Assembly: GCF_030816195.1 (NCBI RefSeq) | Contig: NZ_JAUSXS010000001.1 | Coordinates: 3,309,501 to 3,373,500, forward strand | Source: Pseudomonas sp. W4I3 | Lineage (GTDB): Bacteria; Pseudomonadota; Gammaproteobacteria; Pseudomonadales; Pseudomonadaceae | Length of the DNA stretch: 64,000 bases | Reading direction: 5' to 3' | Shown: piece by piece, positions 1 to 7,913 of the stretch | Position numbering within the stretch: position 1 is the first letter of the stretch | Layout: each line of letters starts with the position of its first letter | The notes under the pieces: model-generated | Database searches by the model: none | The model's input: the letters and a program-made list of their open reading frames with translations, nothing else | Told to the model about the DNA's origin: nothing | Program-made: the position numbers and the translations under genes

Positions 1-278
1 TGTTCGGCCATTTTAGTCGCGTAGAGGTTGGCGCTTTGCTGGCGCACGGCGCCCATCGGGTGACCGACGACGATGGCGGCTTTTTTCGAACCGGCGGCGA
101 GGTTTTTCGGCATGAACAGCGTGCCCGCAACCTGCATGCCGTATTGATTGTTGAAGGTGACGTTCTCGGCCGTCACCTTGTCGCTTTTGTAGAAGTTATC
201 GGCACCGTTGGACATATCGGCTCCTAATGAGGAAAGGGAGGTCACCAGCAAACCCAGGGCGAGCAAGAGGCGTTTCAT
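1..278 (-). CDS. Alpha/beta hydrolase, exported, YcjY-like (5' part only)
   Basis: The reading frame runs off the left edge, so only about 92 N-terminal residues are visible. They start with a signal-peptide-like stretch (MKRLLLALGLLVTSLSSLGA) and continue with the opening strands of a dienelactone-hydrolase/YcjY-type fold, including VVGHPMGAVRQQSA, the usual HPxGxxKxQ-like oxyanion segment of this family. The catalytic Ser, Asp and His lie outside the window. A second in-frame ATG follows at about residue 22, which would give a cytoplasmic protein. It is divergent from an AraC regulator of the type usually found next to such hydrolases, which suggests control by that neighbour. Family call is fairly firm; substrate unknown. 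Confidence 0.7.
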   Translation of the reverse strand, partial: MKRLLLALGLLVTSLSSLGADMSNGADNFYKSDKVTAENVTFNNQYGMQVAGTLFMPKNLAAGSKKAAIVVGHPMGAVRQQSANLYATKMAE

Positions 279-456
279 AGGAATGTTCCTTGTGAAGTGT
301 CCGGGCATTTTCCCCATGGCAGCAGTGCTTCTGTAGTGCATTTGAGTGGATTACTTGCCTGATCCTCTGAGTTTCAGGGTCTGACGAAGACGCAAGGAAC
401 AGGCGCAGGTAAAGTCCGCTCAAGAACAGTTAAGTGAAAAATTGAAAGGGGCCGCC

Positions 457-1353
457 ATGTCGACCAATCAATCCGCGCTGGACGCGCTGACCCACTGCAT
501 CGGTGCTCGCGTCCCGTCGCCCGGTGACTTCCCGATGCCGATTCCCGGCCTCGGGTTCTATCGGCGCGAACAGCCGGCCGCACCGGTGGTGTGCATGGTC
601 GAGCCGAGCATCGTACTGGTGGTGCAGGGCGAGAAGCAGTTGTGGGTCGGCGGCGAGGGCTATACCTACGACACGTCGCGATTCCTGGTGACGTCGCTGG
701 ATATCCCGGCCAACTCCGAAGTGCTGGTCGCCAGCCCAGAGCAGCCGTGCCTGGGGCTGATGTTCAAGCTCGACCTGCGCATGCTCGCCGAGCTGATCGC
801 CCAGGGCGACCTGCCGCCTACCCGTGAGCGCGCCATGATGAAGGGGGTGGGCATCGGCACGGTCACCGACGGCATGCTGACGGCGTTCGCCCGGCTGGTG
901 GCGCTGCTCGATGAGCCTGAAGCGATACCGGTGCTGGCGCCGTTGATCCAGCGCGAGATTCACTACCGCTTGTTGAAGAGTGACCAGGCCGGCCGGCTGC
1001 GCCAGATCTGTTCGGTGGACGGGCAGGGCTATCGGATCGCCAAGGCCATCGATTGGCTGAAATTGAATTTCGATACGGCCCTGCGCGTGGAAGAACTGGC
1101 CGCGCGCGTGCAAATGAGTGCGGCAACCTTTCACCATCACTTTCGGCAGCTCACCTCGATGAGCCCGTTGCAGTATCAGAAATGGTTGCGCTTGAACGAG
1201 GCGCGACGCTTGATGTTGAACGAGCACCAGGACGTGTCCAGTGCTGCGTTCAAGGTCGGCTATGAAAGCCCGTCGCAGTTTAGCCGTGAGTACAGCCGGC
1301 TGTTTGGCGTGCCACCCAAGCGCGACATGGCCGCGCTGCGGGGCAAGGCGTAA
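457..1353 (+). CDS. AraC family transcriptional regulator (AraC_N type)
   Basis: A 298-residue regulator. Residues about 25-175 match the AraC_N (PF06719) cupin-like sensor seen in pseudomonad regulators of alcohol or xenobiotic genes, and residues about 190-290 hold the double helix-turn-helix, with the signature AAFKVGYESPSQFSREYSRL followed by FGVPPKRD. I chose the ATG preceded by GAAAGGGG; an upstream in-frame TTG would add five residues but has no ribosome binding site. It is divergent from the partial alpha/beta hydrolase and probably acts on the shared 178-bp gap. Inducer unknown. Confidence 0.88.
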   Translation: MSTNQSALDALTHCIGARVPSPGDFPMPIPGLGFYRREQPAAPVVCMVEPSIVLVVQGEKQLWVGGEGYTYDTSRFLVTSLDIPANSEVLVASPEQPCLGLMFKLDLRMLAELIAQGDLPPTRERAMMKGVGIGTVTDGMLTAFARLVALLDEPEAIPVLAPLIQREIHYRLLKSDQAGRLRQICSVDGQGYRIAKAIDWLKLNFDTALRVEELAARVQMSAATFHHHFRQLTSMSPLQYQKWLRLNEARRLMLNEHQDVSSAAFKVGYESPSQFSREYSRLFGVPPKRDMAALRGKA

Positions 1354-1367
1354 TGCCAAGGCTTTTG

Positions 1368-1464
1368 CAGGAGCGAGCTTGCTCGCGAAGAACTCAGCCC
1401 TCCCGCTTTTATTCAGAACGAACGAGTTGCCTGGACGTTTTTCGCGAGCAAGCTCGCTCCTACA
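1368..1464. repeat. REPIN, TGTAGGAGCGAGCTTGC family
   Basis: Two REP sequences in inverted orientation (GCAGGAGCGAGCTTGCTCGC and its reverse complement ending CTCGCTCCTACA) face outward around a spacer of about 50 bp. It lies between convergent genes, the usual location. The same family recurs near 56.5 kb. Confidence 0.85.
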
Positions 1465-1478
1465 TGATTGGGCGGGTG

Positions 1479-1985
1479 TCAGTGGTCTGCCGGGGCCAGG
1501 TTAGCGTAGAAGATGCAGCCGATCAGCCGCGCGAACAGGCTCAGGGTTTCTGGCAGGTTGGGGTCGTCGAACAGCGTGGCACGCGAATCCAGCGCGCACA
1601 GCGCACCGAACAGGCGCCCGTCGGGCAGGAAGATCGGCGCGCCGGCATAGCTCTCGATCGCGTATTGCTTGACCACCGGGCGTGAGGCAAAGCGGCCGTC
1701 ATGGCTGATCTGCGGCACGAACAAGGCTTGAGGGTCGACGCAGAACTCACTGCACAACGTGGTTTCCAGGTCGAGTACATCGTCGACGTGGATGCCCATT
1801 TGCATGGGGTCGTAGGCGGAGCAGACCACCCATTCCAGGTCGGTGAATTTGGCGATGCCGGCAAAACGCATTCCGGTCAGGCGGGTGACCAGTTTAAGGA
1901 TGTTGGTGGTAGCTTCGATTTCTGCGATGGCGGCGCGCTCGTCGGCGCTCAGTAGCGATTGGGCAGGGGTGACGCTTGAATCCAT
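1479..1985 (-). CDS. GAF domain-containing protein
   Basis: A 168-residue protein that is almost entirely one GAF domain (about residues 20-160), with the typical motifs LVTRLTGMRFAGIAKF, FYAGAPI-like ESYAGAPIFLPDGRLFGALCALD and a closing helix. The family binds small ligands or chromophores and is usually a sensor input, but there is no output domain here, so it would act through a partner or as a stand-alone sensor. No signal peptide or membrane segment. It follows the ProP-like transporter gene on the same strand after a strong hairpin, so it is probably transcribed separately. Ligand unknown. Confidence 0.8.
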   Translation of the reverse strand: MDSSVTPAQSLLSADERAAIAEIEATTNILKLVTRLTGMRFAGIAKFTDLEWVVCSAYDPMQMGIHVDDVLDLETTLCSEFCVDPQALFVPQISHDGRFASRPVVKQYAIESYAGAPIFLPDGRLFGALCALDSRATLFDDPNLPETLSLFARLIGCIFYANLAPADH

Positions 1986-1998
1986 GTGAGCACTCCAA

Positions 1999-2025
1999 TG
2001 CGTGGTCGCGGGCAGCGACCACGCA
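1999..2025 (-). terminator. Perfect 11-bp inverted repeat, probable terminator of the ProP-like gene
   Basis: TGCGTGGTCGC and its exact complement flank a GGGCA loop 11 bp past the transporter stop codon. There is no clear U tract on the minus strand, so it may be a stabilising or Rho-dependent hairpin rather than a classical terminator. Confidence 0.5.
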
Positions 2026-2035
2026 CAGTCAGGTG

Positions 2036-3538
2036 TTAATTAATCCGCGGGTGCTGCTGCACCAGGTTCTCCCGCTTGGCCTGGAGCGCGGCAATTTCGG
2101 CATCGATGTCTTCAATCTTCTGCTCGATATTGTCGTGGTGCTCCTGCAACAGTTCCTTGGCTTCCTCCATGTCGGAAGCTGCCGGGGCCGCGCCGCGCAA
2201 GGGTTTATTCGCGGTTTCCTTCATCGTCAGGCCAGTGACCAGGCCAACCACAGCGAACACCATCAGGTAATAAGCGGGCATGTACAGGTCGTTGGTGCTT
2301 TCCACCAGCCAGGCCACTGCGGTTGGCGTAATACCGGCGATCAATACCGACACATTGAACGCGCTGGCCAATGCACTGTAGCGCAGATGGGTAGGAAACA
2401 TAGCCGGCAGCGTAGAGGCCATCACGCCGATAAAGAAGTTCAGCACGATGGCCAGGATCAGCAGCCCGCTGAAGATCAGGCCGGTTTTGCCGCTGGTGAT
2501 CAGCATGAACGCGGGGATGGACAGGCACAGCAGGCCGATGCTGCCGGCGATGATGAAGGGCTTGCGGCCGATCTTGTCGCTGACAAAACCGATGAACGGC
2601 TGCACGAACAGCATGCCGACCATGATCGCGATGATGATCAGCACACCGCTGTTTTCGGCGTAGTGCAGGTTGTGCGACAGGTAGCTCGGCATGTACGTGA
2701 GCAGCATGTAGTAGGTCACGTTGGTGGCCGCGACGATACCAATGCAGGTCAGCAAGCTGCGCCAGTGCTTGGTGGCGATCTCTTTGAATGACACCTTGGG
2801 GCCATGGCTGAGGCCTTCGCGGTCACCCTGTTCGAGCTTGTCGACGTGTTGCTGGAATGCCGGGGTCTCTTCCAGCGCATGGCGCAGGTACAGCCCGATC
2901 ATACCCAACGGCAGTGCCAGGAAGAACGGCAGGCGCCAGCCCCAGGCTTCGAAGTCTGCCTCGCCGAGCACGGTGGAAATCAGCACCACCACGCCGGCAC
3001 CGAGTACGAAGCCGGCAATCGAGCCGAAGTCCAGCCAACTGCCGAGGAACCCGCGCTTGCGGTCCGGGGCATATTCGGCGACGAAAATCGACGCGCCGGT
3101 GTACTCGCCGCCCACCGAGAAACCCTGCGCCATTTTGCACAACAGCAACAGGATCGGCGCCCAGATGCCAATGGACGCATAGCCGGGAATCAGGCCGATG
3201 GCGAAGGTGCTCAGTGACATGATCACGATGGTGGCGGCCAGGACTTTCTGCCGCCCGTACTTGTCACCCAGGGCACCGAAGAACAGGCCACCCAGTGGTC
3301 GAATCAGGAAGGGTACGGAGAAGGTGGCCAGTGCAGCGATCATTTGTACGCTGGGGGACGCGTCGGGGAAAAACACCTTGCCCAGCACATAAGCGACGAA
3401 CCCATAGACGCCAAAGTCGAACCATTCCATGGCATTGCCCAATGCGGCGGCGGTGATCGCCTTGCGCATCTTGTTGTCGTCGACAATGGTGATGTCGTTC
3501 AAACCAATCGGTTTGACGCGTTTCTTACGTAATTTCAT
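2036..3538 (-). CDS. MFS transporter, metabolite:H+ symporter family, ProP-like
   Basis: A 500-residue inner-membrane symporter with twelve predicted helices. Family marks are the N-terminal segment ALGNAMEWFDFGVYGFVAY, the loop GALGDKYGRQKVL and QGFSVGGEYTGASIFVAEYA, all characteristic of the MHS/ProP group (proline, glycine betaine, shikimate, dicarboxylates). The last 45 residues are strongly charged and heptad-like (EEAKELLQEHHDNIEQKIED...), matching the C-terminal antiparallel coiled coil of osmosensory ProP, so osmotic control of compatible-solute uptake is the best guess. The start MKLRKKRVKP was preferred over an upstream in-frame ATG. Exact substrate not determined. Confidence 0.85.
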   Translation of the reverse strand: MKLRKKRVKPIGLNDITIVDDNKMRKAITAAALGNAMEWFDFGVYGFVAYVLGKVFFPDASPSVQMIAALATFSVPFLIRPLGGLFFGALGDKYGRQKVLAATIVIMSLSTFAIGLIPGYASIGIWAPILLLLCKMAQGFSVGGEYTGASIFVAEYAPDRKRGFLGSWLDFGSIAGFVLGAGVVVLISTVLGEADFEAWGWRLPFFLALPLGMIGLYLRHALEETPAFQQHVDKLEQGDREGLSHGPKVSFKEIATKHWRSLLTCIGIVAATNVTYYMLLTYMPSYLSHNLHYAENSGVLIIIAIMVGMLFVQPFIGFVSDKIGRKPFIIAGSIGLLCLSIPAFMLITSGKTGLIFSGLLILAIVLNFFIGVMASTLPAMFPTHLRYSALASAFNVSVLIAGITPTAVAWLVESTNDLYMPAYYLMVFAVVGLVTGLTMKETANKPLRGAAPAASDMEEAKELLQEHHDNIEQKIEDIDAEIAALQAKRENLVQQHPRIN

Positions 3539-3720
3539 GCGGGCCACTCTAGAAGCTGAACGGGGAGGTGCCATCGCCGCGATGGCACCACTCTGTCACT
3601 TCAGATACAAGTGGACACGAAATAATTCACCCACTGGGCTATTTTTTCTCGAATTAGCCAAAATGTCCTTATGCGTTCTATCGCAGCAGAGCGCGCATCC
3701 GAGAGGCAACAAAAATTCAA

Positions 3721-3811
3721 ATGTGGGAGGGGGCTTGCCCCCGATAGCGGTGTACCAGTCAGCCTATTTGAAGCTGACCCACCGCCATCGGGGGCAATCC
3801 CCCTCCCACAT
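3721..3811. repeat. REPIN, GTGGGAGGGGGCTTGC family
   Basis: ATGTGGGAGGGGGCTTGC and an inverted partner ending CCCCCTCCCACAT enclose about 45 bp. A second, better conserved copy lies near 18.9 kb. It sits between two divergent genes, upstream of the GNAT gene. Confidence 0.85.
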
Positions 3812-3882
3812 TGTCCAGCTGTGTGCCAGCAGAGGCGGGGACTTACTGGTTAGACTTATGCCGCCAATAGGGAGGTCATCTG

Positions 3883-4413
3883 ATGCCAAACAACCACTCA
3901 CGCCTCATCTACCGCGAACCACAGCCTGCTGACGTCGGGCGATTATTCGCGATCTTCGGCGACCCGCAGACCAACCTGTTCAATCCTTCCGGCCCCATGG
4001 TCAGTATTGATCACGCGCAGCGCCTGCTGAGTCGCTGGCTCGATCAATGGTCTGCCCTGGGCTATGGCTGGTGGGCGATTGCGCGGCGTGAGGCGCCCGA
4101 GCACATCATCGGTTTTGGCGGCATTGCACCGCTCAACTACCTGACAGTGCCGCGCATCAACCTCGGTTATCGCTTCGCGGTCGAGGCCTGGGGGCAGGGC
4201 TATGCCACTGAGGTGGGGCGCGACGCCTTGGTGCTGGCGTTTGAAACACTGGGCTTGCCGGAGGTTTTCGGGCTGGTTCGACCGGACCATGCCGCCTCGA
4301 TCCGCGTACTGGAGAAGATCGGCATGCAGCCATTCGGCGTGCTGGACGATGTGCCAGGGAAAGCACCAAGCCTGGTGATGCGCATTGGTCATCCTACAAC
4401 TACTGATTTCTGA
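3883..4413 (+). CDS. GNAT family N-acetyltransferase, RimJ/RimL-like
   Basis: A 176-residue acetyl-CoA-dependent acetyltransferase of the Acetyltransf_3 type. Visible hallmarks are the N-terminal RLIYREPQPADV, the central strand GFGGIAPLN, the acetyl-CoA pyrophosphate loop around YRFAVEAWGQGYATE (a QxxGxG/A variant) and the C-terminal NxAS-like segment DHAASIRVLEKIGM. Members acetylate N-termini of proteins or small amines; the acceptor cannot be told here. Start supported by GGGAGG eight bases upstream. It stands alone between a REPIN and the next transporter's promoter. Confidence 0.85.
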   Translation: MPNNHSRLIYREPQPADVGRLFAIFGDPQTNLFNPSGPMVSIDHAQRLLSRWLDQWSALGYGWWAIARREAPEHIIGFGGIAPLNYLTVPRINLGYRFAVEAWGQGYATEVGRDALVLAFETLGLPEVFGLVRPDHAASIRVLEKIGMQPFGVLDDVPGKAPSLVMRIGHPTTTDF

Positions 4414-4459
4414 CATTTTCTACACCTTCGCAAATCCTCGCTGACAGCAATCTTTCAGA

Positions 4460-4488
4460 TTGACACTGTTCAAACACCCCGATATAAA
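4460..4488 (+). promoter_or_regulatory. Sigma-70 promoter of the ACS-family transporter
   Basis: A consensus -35 box TTGACA is followed, after exactly 17 bp, by TATAAA. Transcription would start near 4495, about 60 bp before the transporter ATG. This is the best -35/-10 pair noticed in the window. Confidence 0.75.
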
Positions 4489-4505
4489 AGCCACAGTTGT
4501 ACGAC

Positions 4506-4527
4506 GACATATGACGTTACATATGTC
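4506..4527 (+). promoter_or_regulatory. Palindromic operator downstream of the promoter
   Basis: GACATATG and CATATGTC form perfect 8-bp arms around ACGTTA. The palindrome lies just inside the transcribed leader, where a bound repressor would block elongation or initiation. The arms suit a dimeric repressor (GntR or LacI type), but no such regulator gene is adjacent, so the binder is unknown. Confidence 0.6.
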
Positions 4528-4556
4528 CCTACCTAACAAAAATAAAAAGTGATGCC

Positions 4557-5960
4557 ATGAATCTGAACGAGCCCATCAGTGCCCATCGTGTTGGCCAGGC
4601 GGTCGGCAGCTATCGCTGGACGATCTGCGCGATGCTGTTTTTCGCCACCACCGTCAACTACCTCGACCGCCAGGTGCTCAGCCTGCTGGCGCCGCAACTC
4701 TCCACGCAATTTGGCTGGAGCAACACCGATTACGCCAACATCGCGGCGGTATTCCAGTTTGTCTACGCGATTTCCATGCTGTTTGCCGGGCGGTTCGTCG
4801 ACAAGATCGGCACCAAGGCCGCCTATGTAGTGGCCATCGGCATCTGGTCCACCGGCGCGATCATGCACGCGTTCTCGGTGCAGATGGGCGAGGGCATTGC
4901 GGCGGTCAGCAGTGCCATCGGCCTGGCGGTGATTCCGGTGTCGATTGCCGGCTTCATGTTGTCGCGGGCAGTCCTGGCGATTGGCGAGGCGGGCAACTTT
5001 CCCATCGCGATCAAGGCCACGGCCGAGTACTTCCCCAAGAAAGAGCGCTCCTTCGCCACCGGTATCTTCAACTCGGGCGCCAACGTGGGCGCGATCCTGG
5101 CGCCCATCTGTGTGCCATTGATCGCCGGCATGTGGGGCTGGGAAGCAGCCTTCATGGTCATCGGCATGCTGGGTTTCCTATGGGTAGCGGTGTGGGCCGC
5201 CGTGTACGAAAAACCCGAGCAGCAAAAGCGCCTGTCGGCCGAAGAACTGGCCTACATTCGCAGTGACCAGACGGTTCAGCCCTTTACGCCAACCGCTGCG
5301 GGCGCCGCCGCGAAAAAAGTCTCGTGGTTCAAGTTGTTGACCTATCGCCAGACCTGGGCGTTTGCCTTCGGCAAGTTCATGACCGACGGCGTGTGGTGGT
5401 TCTTCCTGTTCTGGCTGCCCACCTACTTGTCGGCGCAGTACGGCATGAAGGGCGCCGATATCGTGATGCCGCTGGCGGTGCTGTACAGCATGACGATGGT
5501 TGGCAGTATCGGTGGCGGCTGGTTTCCCAGCTACTTCATGGCGCGCGGCGACGCGCCTTATGACGGGCGCATGAAAGCCATGCTGGTGATCGCGCTGTTC
5601 CCGCTGGTGGTGTTGCTGGCGCAGCCGTTGGGCTACATCAGCTTCTGGGTACCGGTATTGCTGATCGGCGTGGGCGCGTCGGCGCACCAGGCGTGGTCGT
5701 GCAACATTTTCACCACGGTGTCCGACATGTTCCCGCAGAAAACCGTCGCTTCTGTGGTGGGTATCGGCGGCATGGCCGGGGGTTTGGGCGGGGTGGTGAT
5801 GACCAAGATCGGCGGCTGGGTATTTGACTACTACAAGTCCATCAATGACATCCACACCGGCTACATGATCATGTTCGCGATCTGTGCCGTGGCGTACTTG
5901 GTAGCGTGGAGCGTGATGAAGACCCTGGTACCGCGCCACAAGGAAATCACCGATCTCTGA
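4557..5960 (+). CDS. MFS transporter, anion:cation symporter (hexuronate/sugar-acid) family
   Basis: A 467-residue, twelve-helix transporter. The first helix and loop, YRWTICAMLFFATTVNYLDR, and the motif GRFVDKIGTKAAY are characteristic of ACS-family carriers of hexuronates, glucarate or galactonate (ExuT, GudP, DgoT). The central ALAIGEAGNFPIAIKATAEY-like segment (seen as LAIGEAGNFPIAIKATAEYF) is also typical. No catabolic genes are adjacent, so the substrate stays open. It is driven by a strong promoter with an internal palindromic operator, implying substrate-dependent induction, and ends at a hairpin shared with the convergent PQQ-dehydrogenase gene. Two ATGs five bases apart precede the frame; the second is in frame. 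Confidence 0.85.
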   Translation: MNLNEPISAHRVGQAVGSYRWTICAMLFFATTVNYLDRQVLSLLAPQLSTQFGWSNTDYANIAAVFQFVYAISMLFAGRFVDKIGTKAAYVVAIGIWSTGAIMHAFSVQMGEGIAAVSSAIGLAVIPVSIAGFMLSRAVLAIGEAGNFPIAIKATAEYFPKKERSFATGIFNSGANVGAILAPICVPLIAGMWGWEAAFMVIGMLGFLWVAVWAAVYEKPEQQKRLSAEELAYIRSDQTVQPFTPTAAGAAAKKVSWFKLLTYRQTWAFAFGKFMTDGVWWFFLFWLPTYLSAQYGMKGADIVMPLAVLYSMTMVGSIGGGWFPSYFMARGDAPYDGRMKAMLVIALFPLVVLLAQPLGYISFWVPVLLIGVGASAHQAWSCNIFTTVSDMFPQKTVASVVGIGGMAGGLGGVVMTKIGGWVFDYYKSINDIHTGYMIMFAICAVAYLVAWSVMKTLVPRHKEITDL

Positions 5961-5966
5961 GTGGGT

Positions 5967-5995
5967 GGGTCGGAGCGGGCAAGCCGCTCCGGCCC
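5967..5995. terminator. Bidirectional hairpin between convergent genes
   Basis: CGGAGCGG and CCGCTCCG flank GCAAG, extended outward by a few GC pairs, in the 42-bp gap between the transporter and the dehydrogenase stop codons. It lacks a long U tract, but the position suits a shared terminator. Confidence 0.6.
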
Positions 5996-6002
5996 TATCG
6001 GT

Positions 6003-7295
6003 CTACTGATTACGCGTGACTCGCCAGACTGTATTGGCCAAGTCATCGGCAATGATCAGCGCGCCTTTGGGGTCCACCGTCACACCGACCGGACGACCAC
6101 GGGTCTTGCCATCGTCGCCGCGAAAGCCGGTGGCGAAATCCACAGGTTCACCGGCCGGTTTGCCGTTGCTGAACGGCACGAAGATCACCTTGTAGCCCAC
6201 CGGGTTATCGCGGTTCCAACTGCCGTGTTCGCCAACGAATACGCCGTCGGCGAATTTTTCGCCCATGGCAGGGATCGAGAAATCCACACCGAGTGCCGCA
6301 ACGTGCGAGCCCAGGCTGTAATCGGGCTTGATCGCGGCGGCCACCTTGGCCGGGTTTTGCGGCTGCGCACGCGGGTCGACGTTCTGGCCCCAGTAGCTGT
6401 AAGGCCAGCCGTAGAAGGCGCCTTCGCGCACTGAGCTGAGGTAATCCGGCACCAGGTCCGGGCCCAGTTCATCGCGCTCGTTGACCACTGTCCACAATTG
6501 CCCCGTGCCCGGCTGTATGGTCAGCGCGGTGGGGTTGCGCAGGCCGGTGGCGTAAGGCTTGTGCGCGCCGGTCGCTGCGTCGATCTGCCAGACCATCGCT
6601 CGGTCGATCTCCACTTCCATGCCGCGCTCGGTGATGTTGCTGTTGGAGCCGATGCCTACATAGAGCTGGCGTCCGTCCTCGCTTACCGCCAAGGACTTGG
6701 TCCAGTGGTGATTGATCTGCGCGGGCAGGTCAGTGAGTTTGCTCGGGGCGCCGCTGGCTTTGGTCTGGCCGTCGGCATAGTCGAAGCGCACCAGCGCGTC
6801 TTGGTTGGCCACGTAGATTTTGCCGCCGGCGTAAGCCAGGCCATAGGGCGCGTTGAGGTTTTCGGCGAACACGGTCTTCAGTTCATAAGTGCCGTCACCG
6901 TCGGCATCGCGCAGCAGGGTGATGCGGTTGCCACTCTTGACCTTGGTGTTGCCCTCGGCCTTGATCAGGCTGGCGATCACGTCCTTGGGCTTGAGCTTGG
7001 CCGCACTGCCGCCACGACCTTCAGCGACGAGGATGTCGCCGTTGGGCAGTACCAGGGTTTGGCGCGGGATCGCCAAGTCGGTAGCGATGGCCGTGATGCT
7101 GTAGCCCTGCGGCACCTTGGGTTTCTGATCGCCCCAGGCCGCGGGCTCGGCGATCTTCATGCTTGGCAGCAGGCTGCTTTGTTGTTCCGGCAACTTCGGG
7201 TCAGGGCCGTGCACTTGAGTCTTGTCGCCTTCGCCGCCACAGGCAGTGAGTAACAACGCTGCGCTCAAAAGGGTCAATGCGGGGGTGGTTTTCAT
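6003..7295 (-). CDS. PQQ-dependent sugar dehydrogenase-like lipoprotein (GSDH/sorbosone dehydrogenase family)
   Basis: A 430-residue secreted protein. Residues 1-19 form a lipoprotein signal ending LLTAC with Cys19 as lipidation site; Gly at +2 predicts outer-membrane sorting. The rest is a six-bladed beta-propeller of the soluble glucose/sorbosone dehydrogenase family, with the recognisable segments LPNGDILVAEGRGG, ENLNAPYGLAYAGGKIYVANQD, GLRNPTALTIQPGTGQLW, VGEHGSWNRDNPVGYKV and VDPKGALIIADDLANTVWRV. Members oxidise aldoses or sorbosone with PQQ in the periplasm, though substrate and even PQQ use vary. Its start overlaps the stop of the DUF2231 gene by four bases, so the two are translationally coupled. 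Confidence 0.88.
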   Translation of the reverse strand: MKTTPALTLLSAALLLTACGGEGDKTQVHGPDPKLPEQQSSLLPSMKIAEPAAWGDQKPKVPQGYSITAIATDLAIPRQTLVLPNGDILVAEGRGGSAAKLKPKDVIASLIKAEGNTKVKSGNRITLLRDADGDGTYELKTVFAENLNAPYGLAYAGGKIYVANQDALVRFDYADGQTKASGAPSKLTDLPAQINHHWTKSLAVSEDGRQLYVGIGSNSNITERGMEVEIDRAMVWQIDAATGAHKPYATGLRNPTALTIQPGTGQLWTVVNERDELGPDLVPDYLSSVREGAFYGWPYSYWGQNVDPRAQPQNPAKVAAAIKPDYSLGSHVAALGVDFSIPAMGEKFADGVFVGEHGSWNRDNPVGYKVIFVPFSNGKPAGEPVDFATGFRGDDGKTRGRPVGVTVDPKGALIIADDLANTVWRVTRNQ

Positions 7296-7714
7296 TGGGT
7301 GGCTCCCGAACGCAGGTTAGTCAGGCCGATCCACGTGGCCACTACGACCAGCAGCGTGACGATCACCGACAGCACCAGGCCGGTCGGCATCATGGCGTAG
7401 GCATCCTTGGCGTGCTGGAAAGCGTTGATCAGCCCCAACACCCAGGCGGCCAGCAACAACAGGAAGTAGGCGGCTGGGCGCCCGGCCTTGCGTTCGGCGC
7501 GCACCAGATTGACCAGGGCGAATAACAGGGCAAACCCACTGAACACCAGCGCGCCGGCGATCAGCCAGGAGGCGAAGTTGGCCCATTGAATCTGGTAGGT
7601 CTGGCCGTAGGCAATGTCGCTGAGCAGCGCGCCCAGGAACAGCGGCACGCTGCCGGCGAGCAAGGTCGCATGCAGCGGGCCCGGCGTGCGGCGATAGGCG
7701 GTGAGGGTAGTCAT
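7292..7714 (-). CDS. DUF2231 membrane protein
   Basis: A 140-residue integral membrane protein with four hydrophobic helices (about residues 18-35, 48-68, 80-100 and 110-132) matching DUF2231: the N-terminal GPLHATLLAGSVPLFLGALLSDIAY carries the conserved HxxLL-type start and the central FALVNLVRAERKAGRP loop. Such proteins often sit beside periplasmic PQQ or heme-c dehydrogenases, and here the gene overlaps the sugar dehydrogenase by four bases with AAGGAG in front. A role in electron transfer or anchoring is an inference from context only. Confidence 0.8.
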   Translation of the reverse strand: MTTLTAYRRTPGPLHATLLAGSVPLFLGALLSDIAYGQTYQIQWANFASWLIAGALVFSGFALLFALVNLVRAERKAGRPAAYFLLLLAAWVLGLINAFQHAKDAYAMMPTGLVLSVIVTLLVVVATWIGLTNLRSGATQ

Positions 7715-7913
7715 GAGTGGGGCAGCTCCTTATCGTTCGGCACGCCTGGTTAGACGTGCGATGACTTTGCATAGAGACTTTGCATAGGAAAGGAGCGCGC
7801 TGTTTGTGAGAAAGTTCACCCAGGGTTCGTGTCGGGATGTTTTTCGAACCCTTGGCCGCAGGCTTTACCTAAGCCTTTAACCCTTTCCCTGATTGCTTAT
7901 GACAGGCGTTCTC

